Source: Liolophura sinensis
Taxonomy: Eukaryota > Mollusca > Polyplacophora > Chitonida > Chitonidae
Length of the DNA stretch: 57,448 nucleotides
Direction: 5' to 3'
Assembly: GCF_032854445.1 (NCBI RefSeq)
Contig: NW_027018207.1
Coordinates: forward strand, 1 to 57,448
Both the position numbers and the translations under genes were made by a program. Below are positions 33,481-44,879 of this stretch, piece by piece. A model generated the notes under the pieces. That model was not told the origin of the DNA. It searched no databases and worked only from the letters and a program-made list of their open reading frames with translations. The number at the start of each line of letters is the position of its first letter. Position 1 is the stretch's first letter.

Positions 33481-35314
33481 GTCAACCTGTCGTTGCACTA
33501 TCCCCTTAATGTATATACTATAGAAGAAACATGACAAACTCAACTTGTTGATTTAGCTTACTAGTTTCATGGTATCATGACGGGTTTTCAGAGCTTTTTT
33601 TACTTTAACATATCTTGCGACAGCTATATATACTTGCATGTAGGTTAAGCCTTGGTGATCAGTTCTAGTGACAAATTACATATAACATCACAATGTACGA
33701 ACTTGCCCAGGGGATTATCCATTCGGAGAGATTATCTCCCGATGTCTTCTCTGTTAAGTTCAGATTTCAATTTATGAACGAAGTACTATTCTTTGGTTCC
33801 TCTAGTTTGAGCTTTATTCACCGATAATTTAAAGAAGGGCATTATGTGGAAGTTGGGCCCACTGTGTAGGTTACGGGTACATGATGGGATATGTTTGGTT
33901 ACAGGTAAAATCTGTAAACTTGGCGCGTTAATTTGTTGCCTATTGTTACGGTATTGAAAACAGCAACAGAAAACAGACTCAGTGACTCAATATTACAATG
34001 TAAACAATGCTTTATATACAAAATGAGACGTACAGTTTTACAGACAGTTCAACAACAACAACATAAAAAAAACATACACATCAGTATTACCAGTCTTTAA
34101 AAGTTTCCAGTTCACCTTTGCATCCCAAGGAACGTATTCCAGGAGATACAACGTAAAGACCATGGGATAAACACACAATTCACAAATTGTCCTAGTCAGG
34201 TACTTCGCTAGGATAGCGAACGCGAACACAGGTTACACAGAACTGGAACAGTCAAGCCTTTGAATGACGTCACACCCGCAGAGCACAACACAGGGTAAAT
34301 ACAGGCATGGAGGTATAATCCACTTTAGAACAGTTTCCCGCAGAAACTCACAAACGAGCCGTTCAGAGACGTAGAGTAATGTCACCTTGTGGCAGAACGA
34401 ACGTCCTTTACAAAACTGAAAACTTCAGTTTAGAGTCCTTGACGACCTTGTCGGTCAGGTGAGGTCAGCGTGTTAAACAAATTACACAGTCAACACTGTA
34501 TAATCATAATAAAGATCCGAACACCAATAAACGTGACTTCCGCAGAAATTCACATAAACCAGACATCAGTACAACTGTGGTACACAAACGGTGCCGGCAT
34601 AAAAATCTGACCTCCCAAACGAAACTGGCATCACCAGCTCATATCAATATGATGGACTCGATACGAGAGCGTCGCACACTCTCCTGGCTCCCAGTGGATG
34701 CAGCAAAAATACCTCCTCTCTGCACAGAAAACACGGCTTATATACGCTCCAGTGGGGGGGGGGGGGGATTGATTTGCACTGGCGCTTTTCCGGCCCAAAG
34801 GACCGATGCGCGCCAAAACTTGGCGTCATTGAAAATGCTTTTAAGCTGGATAGTATATAAAGGAAGAGTATATTATTTAGGACAAGAAGAAGAAGTTTCA
34901 ATACTAGTGCTATGGACATTGTAGCATTATAGCCGACGAATTTTGGGCTTGATGACTAACAAAAAAAAAAAGTGTTTCCAGAGGGTCATTATTCACTATG
35001 ATGATCGTTTCTTAATGTACAATCCATATTTACAGTACAAGATGGGCAGGTACATGGGTTAAAGAGAGATTTTGGGAAAGGTGGGCGTTAGAACACTCAA
35101 GATGTTATCTCATATACGGAACACAGAGTATAGTACAGGAAGAGCTGAACAGTATACATACACAATACCTGGACAAAAAAACAGTAGAAGCGTCAGCTCA
35201 TATCAGTTCTGTTCGGGTAAAAAAAACGACAACAACCACTTTAAAAGCAACAGATAGGCCGATCCAACCATGTTAACATTAAAAAAAGAAAAAAAAAAAA
35301 AGAAAAACGGATTA

Positions 35315-38300
35315 TTAAAAACGACGACATCTGCTAAGAAAATTGGCCAGGGCCTGGAAAGTCTTATTTTGGTTCGCTTTAGGATTTAAAACAGATGCTA
35401 ACGTAAAATGCCGAAGGCCAATGGAGCGTAAGTCCCGGTAAAGAACACGGCGAGCGTTAGAGTGCCGGGTACACGTAAATAAGAGATGAGCGATATCATC
35501 GTTAACTAGGCATATGTCACATAACCCAGATGGGTGCAGATTCATTCTGAATAAATAGGTATTTGTAGGTACATGTCCAGAAATAAGGCGGAAAACTAGC
35601 GTTTCATCTCGTCGGGAACGTAATGATATTGGCGAATTTAACAAGACAGAACGATTATACTTGTGAAAAAACCTCCCCTTATTAGCTTCATCCCACTGCC
35701 GCTGCCAAATATCCACAAACTTAGGTGCGACATGACTCATAATTTCATTAATGTTTAAGGGCACGTGTATGGATATATCTAAAAAGGATAAAGCTCTCTT
35801 CGCCAGGGAGTCTGCCATTTCGTTCCCCACAATACCGACATGAGCTGGTACCCAGTCAAAACTCACAGAGACGCCCTGGTAACGAAGAGTGGTGCATAAA
35901 TGTAGTATTTCAAACACAAGTGATGAAGAATTATACCAGACATAATTTGACATGGCCTGCAAGGAAGATAAAGAATCGGTAAGTATAACAGCCCTGGGAG
36001 GTTTTAGGTCGAGGAGAAACTGAAGAGCACAGATGATAGCTGTAAGTTCTGCTGTAAATACTGAGACAAAATTGGATAATCTAAAGGATTTGGAATATTT
36101 TAACTCTGGAACACAAAAAGCTGCACCAACTCTGTTGCTGTCTGGACACTTGGAGGCATCAGTGTATACCTGCAAGTACTGGGATAGGCTTGTATGTATA
36201 TATTCCGTAGCACATAGTAAGGAAACATTCGGATTATCAGATTTTTTTCTATCATCGTTCAGAGTAGTCGAAATATAGGGAGGTTCTAGATTCCATGTGG
36301 GGAAATCAGGAACACGGGATGACTGCAAAGCAACATTATCACGATCTAGAGACGAAGATATGTTCTTTGATCTCAAACTAAATGGTAACCCAGCATAACT
36401 ATTTAAGTCATGCAAGTTGTCATAAAAGGAAGGTTCGAGCAAACGAGACGAAGCATTATTAACCGAACATTTGAGCCTGAAAAAGAACTTGAGGGTGCGC
36501 AGGCGCCGACGGATAGACAATGGCCACTCGTTACAGAATACCTGTAGAACGTTAAGTGGTGTGGTGCGCATGCCTCCTGTACATATCCGCAGCGCTGCGC
36601 ACTGAACAGAATCTAATTTTTCTTTAAGCGTAATGCAAGCAGAATCATAGGCTTCACAACAATAATCAAGTTTGGTACGGATGAGAGAGCGATATAGCAG
36701 TAGTAATGATTTTTTCTCAGCCCCCCAAGATTTGCCCGATACACACCTCATTAAATTTAGAACTTTATCACATCTTGCTATCAAATAGTCAATATGTCTA
36801 CCCCAAGTAAGCCTATTATCGAATATAACCCCGAGATACTTAAAAGAAGAGGAGATTTTGATCGTCGAGTTATTAAGGGTTAGACAAACATTACCAGTAT
36901 GGCGCCGTGTAAACACAACAGCTTCTGTTTTAACAGAAGAAAACTTAAACCCCCAGTCCCGGCTCCATTTCATTATATCATCTAAACCTTGCTGAATATG
37001 CTTGACACAAGAGGCAAGGGACCTAGAGCAAAACCACATGGATTTATCATCAGCGAAAAGCGTGCGATTTAATTTAGGGGATATGGCATTGGGTAAGTCA
37101 TTTATGGCTACATTAAATAAAGTGGGAGATAAGACACTTCCCTGGGGAACCCCATTCTCCACCGGAACCATGCGAGAATAACTCTGTCCCACTCGAACTT
37201 TAATAAAACGTCCGGACAGGAAGTCTTTTAAGAAACCCAACATTTTCCCACCAATGCCAATATTACGCAGCTTAATTAACACCCCAGTCCTCCAAACCAT
37301 ATCGTACGCTTTTTCTATATCGAGAAACACGGCAAGTAGATAATCTTTATATTTAAAAGAGTGTCTGATGGAGGTTTCTAAATTAACCACATGGTCAGTA
37401 GTACAACGTTTGTTTCTAAAACCGCTCTGTACTGGACTAAGTATATTATGTTTCTCCAAAAACCACATCAATCTAGAATTTATCATACGCTCCATGACCT
37501 TGCAGAGACAGGACGTGAGGGCTATAGGCCTGTACGAAGATGTGAACGAGGGATCCTTACCTGGTTTAGCAACGGGCACAACAATTGCCGTTTTCCATTT
37601 AGCAGGGAGTTTCATACTAGACCAAACGGCATTGTAGAGCAATAGTAATATAGTCATACAGTGATATGGCAAATTGTACAACATGGAGTACGTAATAGTA
37701 TCCTCACCCGGTGACGAATCCGAACATGAGGATAAGGCCTGCTTTAATTCTAGTAAAGAAAAATCATTGTTAATTGGCATGTCATCAAAAAGAATATTAT
37801 TAAAAGGATGCATTTCTTCAATATTTTCCTTATGGGATATAAACTCAGGAGAATAATTGTTTGAACTGGAAACGAAAGAGAAACTGTCTGCCAAAATATT
37901 GGCTTTGTCAATATTAGTAACATAATTACTATTATTATGAACAATAGTTGGGGTGTTATTTGATTTTCTTTTACCTTTAATCGAGTTTATTTTATTCCAG
38001 ACTTCTTTGGTATTTGTATTTTCAGATAAATTCGAACAGTATTGTCGCCAGTGATCTCTCTGAGCTGTTTTAATCACCCGCTGTGCTACAGCCTTAGCTC
38101 GTTTAAATAAAACAATGTCTTGGTATAGGCGAGTGCGTTTTGCACGATTTTTTAAACGTTTCCGATTTTTTTATAGCATTAGAACAATCGTCGTTCCACC
38201 AAGGAACAGGTATTTTACTAGACACCTTACCTGAGGATTTTGGAATGCATTTTTGTGCAGCCACATCAATGGCATTAAGTACATTATCTGCAAAAATATC

Positions 38301-39143
38301 AACATCATTATTATACACATCCTGAGAAAAAGACCTCAAACATTCTTCTTTGTATACATCCCAGTTTGCCCTTTTCACACACCATCTGGGAGGCTGGCCT
38401 ACAGGATTCACATGGTGGTCTATATTACAGGTGACTATAACTGGTAAGTGGTCGCTAGGACAAGGGCTTATGGTATCAACGAACCAATTAAAAGACAGAC
38501 CTATATCTGCTGAGCAAAGAGTAAGGTCTAAGTGAGACAGATTACCAGAATGAGGATCTACACGAGTGCCCGTCCCATCATTTAAAACACACATTTCATA
38601 ATCATTAACTAGACCAGTCATTACCCTTCCATTGAAATTCCTTGTAATGCTACCCCATAAGGGTCCGTAAGCGTTAAAATCCCCACACAATATATAAGTG
38701 CTATTAATATAAGACATAAGAGTATCAAAATCTTTTCTATCAATACGACTAGAAGGATTGTATATATTAACAACACTTGTGGGTGCACCAGACCTCGTAG
38801 CAATATTAAAACATTGTGCCTCAATACTGTTAAAGGGAGGTAACTTTAGTTCTGAAAAGGATAGGCCGTCTTTTGGAAGCATGGCCAGGCCCCCTCTCCC
38901 GTCTGTATTCCTATCCATTCTACCTATAAAATACCCAGGGTAAGTAAAATCCATATGTGGCTTTAAAAAAGTTTCTTGAAGACATATAACATGAGGAGCG
39001 GGCTTAAGATTTTGAATATAACACTTGAATTCCTCTCCATGAGCGCCAAGACCGCAAATATTCTGATGTAACATGTTAAAAGTCATTGATAAAAAAGGTA
39101 AAACAAGATAGGAATATATAATTATATTATATAAAGGATACAT
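35315..39143 (-). CDS. LINE ORF2: endonuclease-reverse transcriptase-RNase H (one frameshift)
   Basis: Two frames joined by one frameshift. The first (39143-38103) is an APE-like endonuclease: QNICGL, LQET, LCGDFNAYGPLWG, SHLDLTL and SDHLPV mark its catalytic and metal-binding blocks. The second (start of open frame near 38165, to 35315) has reverse transcriptase motifs SYRPIALTSC, FLDIEKAYD, GVPQGSVLSP and FADD (catalytic Asp pair). RNase H motifs follow: VYTDAS, AELTAI, LTDSLS and VPAHVGIVGNEMAD. A C-terminal CDICLVNDDIAHLLFTC zinc-like motif comes last. The break lies in a run of seven A (T run 38166-38172 on the plus strand) and is consistent with one extra A. Otherwise no stop interrupts about 1270 residues. 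Confidence 0.85.
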
Positions 39144-40365
39144 TATGAATGTTCATCATCCGAGGACACAGTAAATAGAATATTGTTCAGTCTTTTAAAA
39201 TCAACAGCCTCAGAGCCAAGACGACTCTGAGCGATGCTAAACACTACTTGTACCAAACTCTTAGGGTCTTCGATTTCGAAGACTTTTATTAGTATTTCCG
39301 AAAAGATGGCGATAAGCCTTGTGGCCATTGTGAAAGACATATCGTCTGTCTGAGTGGGTTCACCACGTGGGGTTTGAGTAGCTATGATCCTAAGGATTGG
39401 CTTGACGGGTGTAATCGTAATAGAATGGGGCTGTTCAGGGGGGTATCTACTACCGGCCCTTCTGTTAGAGCTCGCTCATTTGACCCCTCTGGGTAAATTC
39501 TATGGGGGTTATCTTTTTCACGTACTGATTTTAAAGCATCAGCAAAAGAAATTTTCTTGGTAACCTTTATGAACTGCGCTTTACATACCTGCTTTCTATA
39601 TGGGCAACCCATATACGCCGAGCTATGGCTCAGGGACCCGCAGTTGACACATTTGGGGCGATCCAGGTTGTGGCATTCATCAAATGTATGGGGGCCGCCA
39701 CATCTTGGGCATCGCTGGCGTCCCCTACATTCCCCTGAAATATGCCCAAAGGACTGACATTTGAAGCAACGTATGGCGGGTGGAACATATTGCTTGACAG
39801 GAAATATTTCGTAACCGAGAGAAACTTCTTCCGGTAGTGCATCCGAATTAAAATATAACAACATACATTTGGTTTTAGTTTTTTCCTTCCCTTTAGTCAG
39901 ACGCTGTGCTTTCGTTACTTTGTATTTTTTCAGTGCTTGTTGTACTTCTTCTTCAGTGATGTCTTCCCCTAACCCATAAATCACCCCACGTGAAAGGGTG
40001 ATATTGGAGTGCAGCCTGCAGGAGACATCTCTTCCCATCAGCGTTGTTATGCTGAGTGCCTTTTTGACTTGAGTGGCACTATTACAAACAATCATTAGGT
40101 CTTTACCGTTAATTTTCTTTACTTGTTTTACATTGCCAATTGCTTGTTGTAAACTCTGACCAAATTTAATTGGGTTCCACCCAGTGACGGGTAAGCCCCC
40201 CATAGATGAAATTACAACATTGTTATTGTTATTTCCCTGCTTCTGACCCACCTGCTTTGCTTTCTTCCCTTCCTGGGAGCTTCTATCTGTTGAAAAATCG
40301 CGCGTTCGTTTTGTAGTGGATCGCGTTTCCACGACTTCCATGTCGTCTCCTTCTGCGTCATCCAT
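39143..40365 (-). CDS. LINE ORF1: zinc-knuckle nucleic-acid-binding protein (one frameshift)
   Basis: The frame from ATG at 40365 runs 327 residues to a stop at 39382. It has a basic N-terminal part, a likely RNA-binding middle, and three knuckles near residues 205-265: CFKCQSFGHISGEC, CPRCGGPHTFDEC and CVNCGSLSHSSAYMGC. ORF1 proteins coat the LINE RNA and chaperone integration. A second frame, open from about 39440 and ending at 39143 with SSDDEHS, is probably the real C-terminus, displaced by one missing base around 39430-39450. Its stop overlaps the ORF2 start as TAATG, a stop-start arrangement known from other non-LTR elements. Confidence 0.75.
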
Positions 40366-40717
40366 GGCTGTAACTAATGACTATAGTGGTGTATGCACAG
40401 GGGAGTTATTACAAGACGACAGTTAAAAATTGCAGAAGTTGCTCGGGAGCTGCTCCGAGCCAGGGAGAAAAGACGAAAGGCGCTCTGTTAGATGTGGAAG
40501 AGACAGTGTAAGTACAGGATTTCCTATCCCACAATTGTACACTATACCTAAAGTATAATAACTTATAGCCCTATGCTACTATATAATACTAACGATATTA
40601 CTATTATACACTATATATTACTATATACACTATATATTACTATATATACAATCAATTATAGAACTTTTTTCTATGGATTAACTATATTTCTAATATCAGA
40701 TGTGACTGCTTATCAGT

Positions 40718-40718
<1 letters not shown>

Positions 40719-40757
<39 letters not shown>
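40719..40757. repeat. Homopolymer A run (poly-T on the LINE sense strand)
   Basis: About 39 A residues in the presumed LINE 5' untranslated region. Confidence 0.9.
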
Positions 40758-40760
<3 letters not shown>

Positions 40761-40906
40761 TTGTCAAAAAGCCCAACAAACGTGTATTATTAATTTAGAA
40801 TTTACAAGACCGAAAGCTATCACAAATAAATCCAAAAAATATCAAATATACAACACTATGAAAACCACTCTCAATGAACGCCTGTACAAGAAAGGGGGTT
40901 AAGTTG

Positions 40907-40969
40907 ACCTTTGCCTCCTTTACCGCGTCCAGACATATCTATACCTTCTATCGAGCTGAGCAGGTGGAA
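40907..40969 (-). pseudogene. Histone H4 5' fragment (leader plus first 10 codons) fused to the LINE
   Basis: On the minus strand ATG at 40936 encodes MSGRGKGGKG, the invariant N-terminus of histone H4, after which H4 homology stops abruptly and LINE leader sequence follows (QLNPLS...). The 33 bases before the ATG, up to the LINE's target duplication, have a length plausible for a histone 5' untranslated region. The order target duplication - H4 5' end - LINE, all in the same sense, is what reverse transcriptase template switching from LINE RNA to H4 mRNA would leave. It is not a functional H4 gene. Alternative: the fragment came from genomic histone DNA. Confidence 0.7.
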
Positions 40970-40982
40970 ATATACGCTCCAG

Positions 40983-41165
40983 GTGGATTCAACTATTTTT
41001 AAACACAGAATTAACAGCCAATGAACAGCCAGTGAAATAAACGAAGCATTGAACAAGGTGCTTTCAATCAGGTCCGCGCTGTACACATATAACAGGGCCT
41101 GTTATGCTTTCACAAAGGTCCGCAGACTAACAGTACATGAAAACGTTAAATAGTCATACATAACA
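40983..41165 (-). promoter_or_regulatory. Promoter-like U3 part of the LTR-like element
   Basis: On the minus strand, CATTGGCTG (CCAAT box) lies about 50 bases before the LINE target site. If the LINE is removed, the target sequence continues as a TATA box (gagcgtatataagcc, right half at 34738-34746). The LINE appears to have inserted into this TATA box. The plus strand at 41066-41081 also has tttcaatcaggtccgc, which resembles a vertebrate H4-gene promoter element; this may be chance. Confidence 0.4.
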
Positions 41166-41578
41166 CTATGTACCCTACATCGATTCCTTAATGAACCAAC
41201 GGTTTCGCCTATGTAGAATTTATTACAATTAGGGAAGGTTAAGACATACAGTAGATTTTGGGAATTACAGTTCATATAAGAGTTCATACGGAAGTTAAAA
41301 TTGGTGACATGAAACAAAAAATGACAGCTTGTTATGAAATGTTCACAGCATTTTCATCGTGGGTCTCCACACTTAGAAGTTGTATAACTGGTTTCTGTTA
41401 AATTGGTAGTAAACCGAGCCTTTGTTAGAAGTTTCTTAAGATTGGGGACCAGTCTTTTACCGTTTATAATTTTGATTTGATGAAAAGTTTTATTGAGACG
41501 ATCATTTGGTTCTGGTAGTGGTCGGTTTTGTGGATAATGGGAAAGAAGTTGATTAGGGTTATGACATGCTACATACAT
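41166..41578 (-). mobile_element. Penelope-like element remnant (unit 2), split by the insertion
   Basis: Minus-strand NLLYVLTFPNCNKFYIGET and LRNRCRVH end abruptly at the insertion point. The missing RQQI... end lies beyond it near 33835-33943. The upstream linker frame (NPNQLLSHYPQNRPLPEPND...KCGDPR) is open here to 41354. Confidence 0.75.
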
Positions 41579-42174
41579 GTGTATCTACATATTTGGTTGT
41601 AATATTGTAATATATACATTGTGGATTTGCAAAATGTAATCTTGGTGTATTTACATACTACATATGTGTAAATGTAACAGGTGCATTGGAAGCAATATGA
41701 AAAGTGGTATGGCCTTCGGTTGACTATCCCAGCATAAAGAGCAAGGTCCATGGGCCGCCAAGGCACCGAAAGCTTTGCAGTGCTAGACGGCTGGAGATGT
41801 TCTGAAATCCTTTTACGGGATTTTTATTTTTCACATAAATCCATTGTAGTTTTATGTGCTTGACGATCTGCAGGGCACTTGTGTTGGCTTGGGCCGTCGT
41901 TTTGTTGGTCGCCATTAATTTGTTTCGACTTTTTTCTTTTTAACTTTTTGGTTTTTTGTTTGTTTGATGAGAAGTGGTAAAGCCAAGGCAGTACTGCTTC
42001 GGACGACACTGTGTAACTGATACTACTGTTATCAGTTATCATGGATCTGTTTGATTTGATGTGAATAAAACAAAACAAAACAAACAATACAGAAAGGATA
42101 TAAAAGAAACAGTCAGGAATTTGTATTTTTTGTTGTTGTCTTTTCTTTCACTATTCATTGAATTTTTTACACAG

Positions 42175-42356
42175 AAGATTCAACCCTCGTTCAAGAAAGA
42201 AGACCTGTAGTAAGAAGACGGTAACTGCCAAAGTGAAGACGCAGGTAAATGGTAATAAGACATCTGAGGAGGAAGAGCCAACGACAGCAAACCAGGATGA
42301 GGAGACAACTCAAACTGGTACAATGTCGGATAAATCCTCTGTACTCAAAGCAAAAG
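42175..42356 (+). CDS. AT-hook protein gene, penultimate exon (unit 2)
   Basis: Same splice sites and reading frame as 8162-8343, with a few amino acid changes (for example KKTFEE to NKTSEE, and QTRTM to QTGTM). Conservation of frame and junctions in both units supports a real exon. Joins 43637 in phase. Confidence 0.6.
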
Positions 42357-42954
42357 GTAAGGGGATGTTAAAGGGAAATGGAAGTCCAGTCTGTGAAGAA
42401 AACAGAAAATTGAAAGTAAAGGTGTAGAAAGGTGTTCACTGTTAAAAATAACATAACTACATATACTAGTAACAATATACGAGTACAGGCCTTGGTAACA
42501 TGAATCAAACCAAAACATTAACGTCAGCTGGAAATTTTATTGTTTCTCTGCCATCATGTTACATGTTGTAGTGACATGACCGTAGTCGTTCCCCTTGTGA
42601 CCTAATAGTGCACTGTGGGATAGTATATTTGTAGTAAACGTACCACAAGCCATAATGTTTTGGTAAATTGGTACGATTCTCCTTACCCAGGGCAGTCTCG
42701 ACCTTGTGCTTGTGGCCAAGAGGTCTTGCATGCGAGGTCTGGCCATAGCTAAATATACAAATTCCCACAATGCGGATCAAGGGAGAATACCCAGTATATC
42801 TGTCTTATGTCCAATGATGAAAAAACGGTGTAAAAAAAAAGAAGGCCTGGAACCAGATCTGGATCACCATCATAATATATGGATGATTCCATATGTACAT
42901 ATTAAATACCGTAAATTACTGAATATCCTGCTTTAGTGTATTGTGTATTAGAAT

Positions 42955-43315
42955 CATTGTTAAACAAAATGTTAGGGGTGGTACCTAAAAAAGTGTAGCA
43001 TTTATTCAGCTGAGGATTTGCACACATGTAGAGCACAACAACATGAGGGGGATATTCCATCATTGATATGGTGTGTGCATGTTAATTACTGTAAATTACC
43101 AAATTCCTGACTTAGTGTATTGTGTATTGTTAAACAAAATGTTAGGGGTGGTATCTAAAAAAGTGTAGCATTTATTCAGCCCAGGATTTGCACATATGTA
43201 GAGCACAACAACATGAGGGGGATATTCCATCATTGATATGGTGTGTGCATGTTAATTACTGTAAACTACCAAATTCCTGACTTAATGTATTGTGTATTAC
43301 AATCAGAGTTAAACA
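42955..43315 (+). repeat. Tandem repeat of about 170-180 bp, two copies (unit 2)
   Basis: Counterpart of 8934-9295 in the AT-hook intron. Confidence 0.8.
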
Positions 43316-43636
43316 TAATGTTATAAAATTACCAAATTCACGATTTCAGTACTTTACGTATTGAGCTGAAGTTTTGCATTCATGTGCCTCGTACAGGCGA
43401 GCTCTTTGATAGTCTTGCTACCAAATCTAAGTTCCATAAAGTTACTCACAAACGAAGGAATAAGTGCCAGCTATAGCATAACATCCTTAGAAGAGCCCGT
43501 TGTCCTCCAACCGTAAAGCTGGCTGCCCTCATATAAGTGAAATATTGTTGAGTAGTGGTGTGACATAAACGCCAATCAAGTAAATAAATCAAATCCTCAG
43601 CAGAGGTCCATGTAAGAAATGAATGTTTATTTGCAG

Positions 43637-44157
43637 ATTCTGTGCCTAAGAGGCGACGTGGTCGACGTGAGAAATTACAGCAGCCAACAGAGAAGAGAAG
43701 GACAAGCACGAGGCTGGCATCAAAATGCAAGCTTAGTGAGACATCAGAAACACACATCAGTGAAGGTCTAGTGAGTGGAGCCAAGGGAGGTAAGTCTTCA
43801 AACAGTGGCTCTGCTCATAATGATGGTTCAGAGGATGAAACAGCTGATGATGAAACCGTTCACAACAGAACACTCAGCAACGAAGTCAAAATCAACAGCA
43901 CAGCAGCAGATGAAAGTGTAAAGAACAGAACTTCAGTTGATGAATCTGTGAACAGTGGAAATGTAGGTGAGGACACTGCTATCAATAGTTCTGCGGGAGA
44001 TGTTGTGCGCAAAAGGCAGATTTCAAACAGCTCTTCTTCAAACAATTTAGTTTCAAACTCTGAATCTACTGACTCCGTGGAACGAGAGACTCAGCCACCA
44101 GAGAGCAAGAAGAGGAAGCGTGGCCGTCCAAATAAACTTGCAGTACAGAAAAATTAA
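43637..44157 (+). CDS. AT-hook protein gene, terminal exon (unit 2)
   Basis: Differs from the unit 1 exon by only two residues (Asp to Glu in HISDGL, Ile to Thr in VHNRIL). Both AT-hook-like ends, the acceptor and the AATAAA (44545-44550) are kept. In this unit the gene has a single terminal exon, so this is the ancestral arrangement. Confidence 0.7.
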
Positions 44158-44879
44158 AAAACTGTGCTAGGAGTAAAATAGAAAACTGTATCCAATTTGA
44201 TGGTAAACATTCACAAAAATTATTTCAAAATGACAAGGGTGGCTAATTCTCTCCACAGCTAATCTGCCATCAAACAGGAGGTTTCAGACCGATTTTGTCT
44301 GATTAATTTTCCAATAGGCAACCTATTTATTATCATGATTGATCATTATAATTGTTTATATCATTATTGATGAAATTATCTTGGCAGTACATAATGGATA
44401 GAATAGTGGTGACACTTTCAGTGAAAGATAATTTTCCTTCTGCATAAATATTAAATTTTATTATAAGTTTTGGTGAAGACAGAATCTGAAAAATATGCTT
44501 CATGTACAGGTATGAACATTATGAGAAGTTTTTTTGTGAGGAGAAATAAATTTGTTATACTGAACAAATTTGCATGAACTGAAGGCTGTGAGTCACAAAT
44601 ATAACCTAACTGACCTAAAATTACGTCCATGACTTAGCTGCTCATTTTCACATCCTGATAGTTCATCTTGTTTTAGAAAGGTGTTTTGAGGTTTGTTTGT
44701 AAAGTAGGGTGATATCCCCCTGGAAAAATGGAAAAAAGTTTTATGACTGATATTTTATGACATATATTTGCCTTTAAAAATGCATCTATTTGGTCGAAAT
44801 TTTAGGCCATTTAGATATATGGCTTTTTTGGTGTTAATTGCTTCAACCAATGGATGATCAAAATGCGTATAATCTTTCC

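Larger units (their letters stand above)
34753..40969 (-). mobile_element. Nearly intact I-superfamily (I/Nimb-like) LINE with target duplications
   Basis: The 6.2-kb element is flanked by identical 13-base copies of atatacgctccag (34740-34752 and 40970-40982), the expected target-site duplication. On the minus strand it has an ORF1 with three zinc knuckles, then ORF2 with APE-type endonuclease, reverse transcriptase and RNase H. Together these place it in the I superfamily. Its 5' end carries a histone H4 message fragment. Its 3' end is an odd C-run (G-run on the plus strand, 34755-34767) instead of an A-rich tail. Two single-base frameshifts are the only visible lesions, so the insertion is young. 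Confidence 0.8.
33944..41165. mobile_element. 7.2-kb insertion: LTR-like element interrupted by a LINE
   Basis: Comparison with unit 1 (ttgcctatgtaccctac at about 7097) shows a clean insertion here. The insert begins TGTTACGG, ends CATAACA, and is flanked by CTAT at 33940-33943 and 41166-41169. TG...CA ends with a 4-bp target duplication fit an LTR element. Without the LINE (34753-40969) about 1 kb remains, which suggests a solo LTR. No gag-pol frame or second LTR was seen. It interrupts the Penelope-like GIY-YIG remnant. Confidence 0.7.

Noticed and set aside
40871-41086. A histone H4 gene
   Set aside because: Homology stops after ten codons; the rest of H4 is not found in the insert.
33944-41165. 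Complete LTR retrotransposon with two LTRs
   Set aside because: The ends share only TGTTA/TAACA, no long direct repeat pair and no gag-pol frame was seen; a solo LTR-like element split by a LINE fits better.
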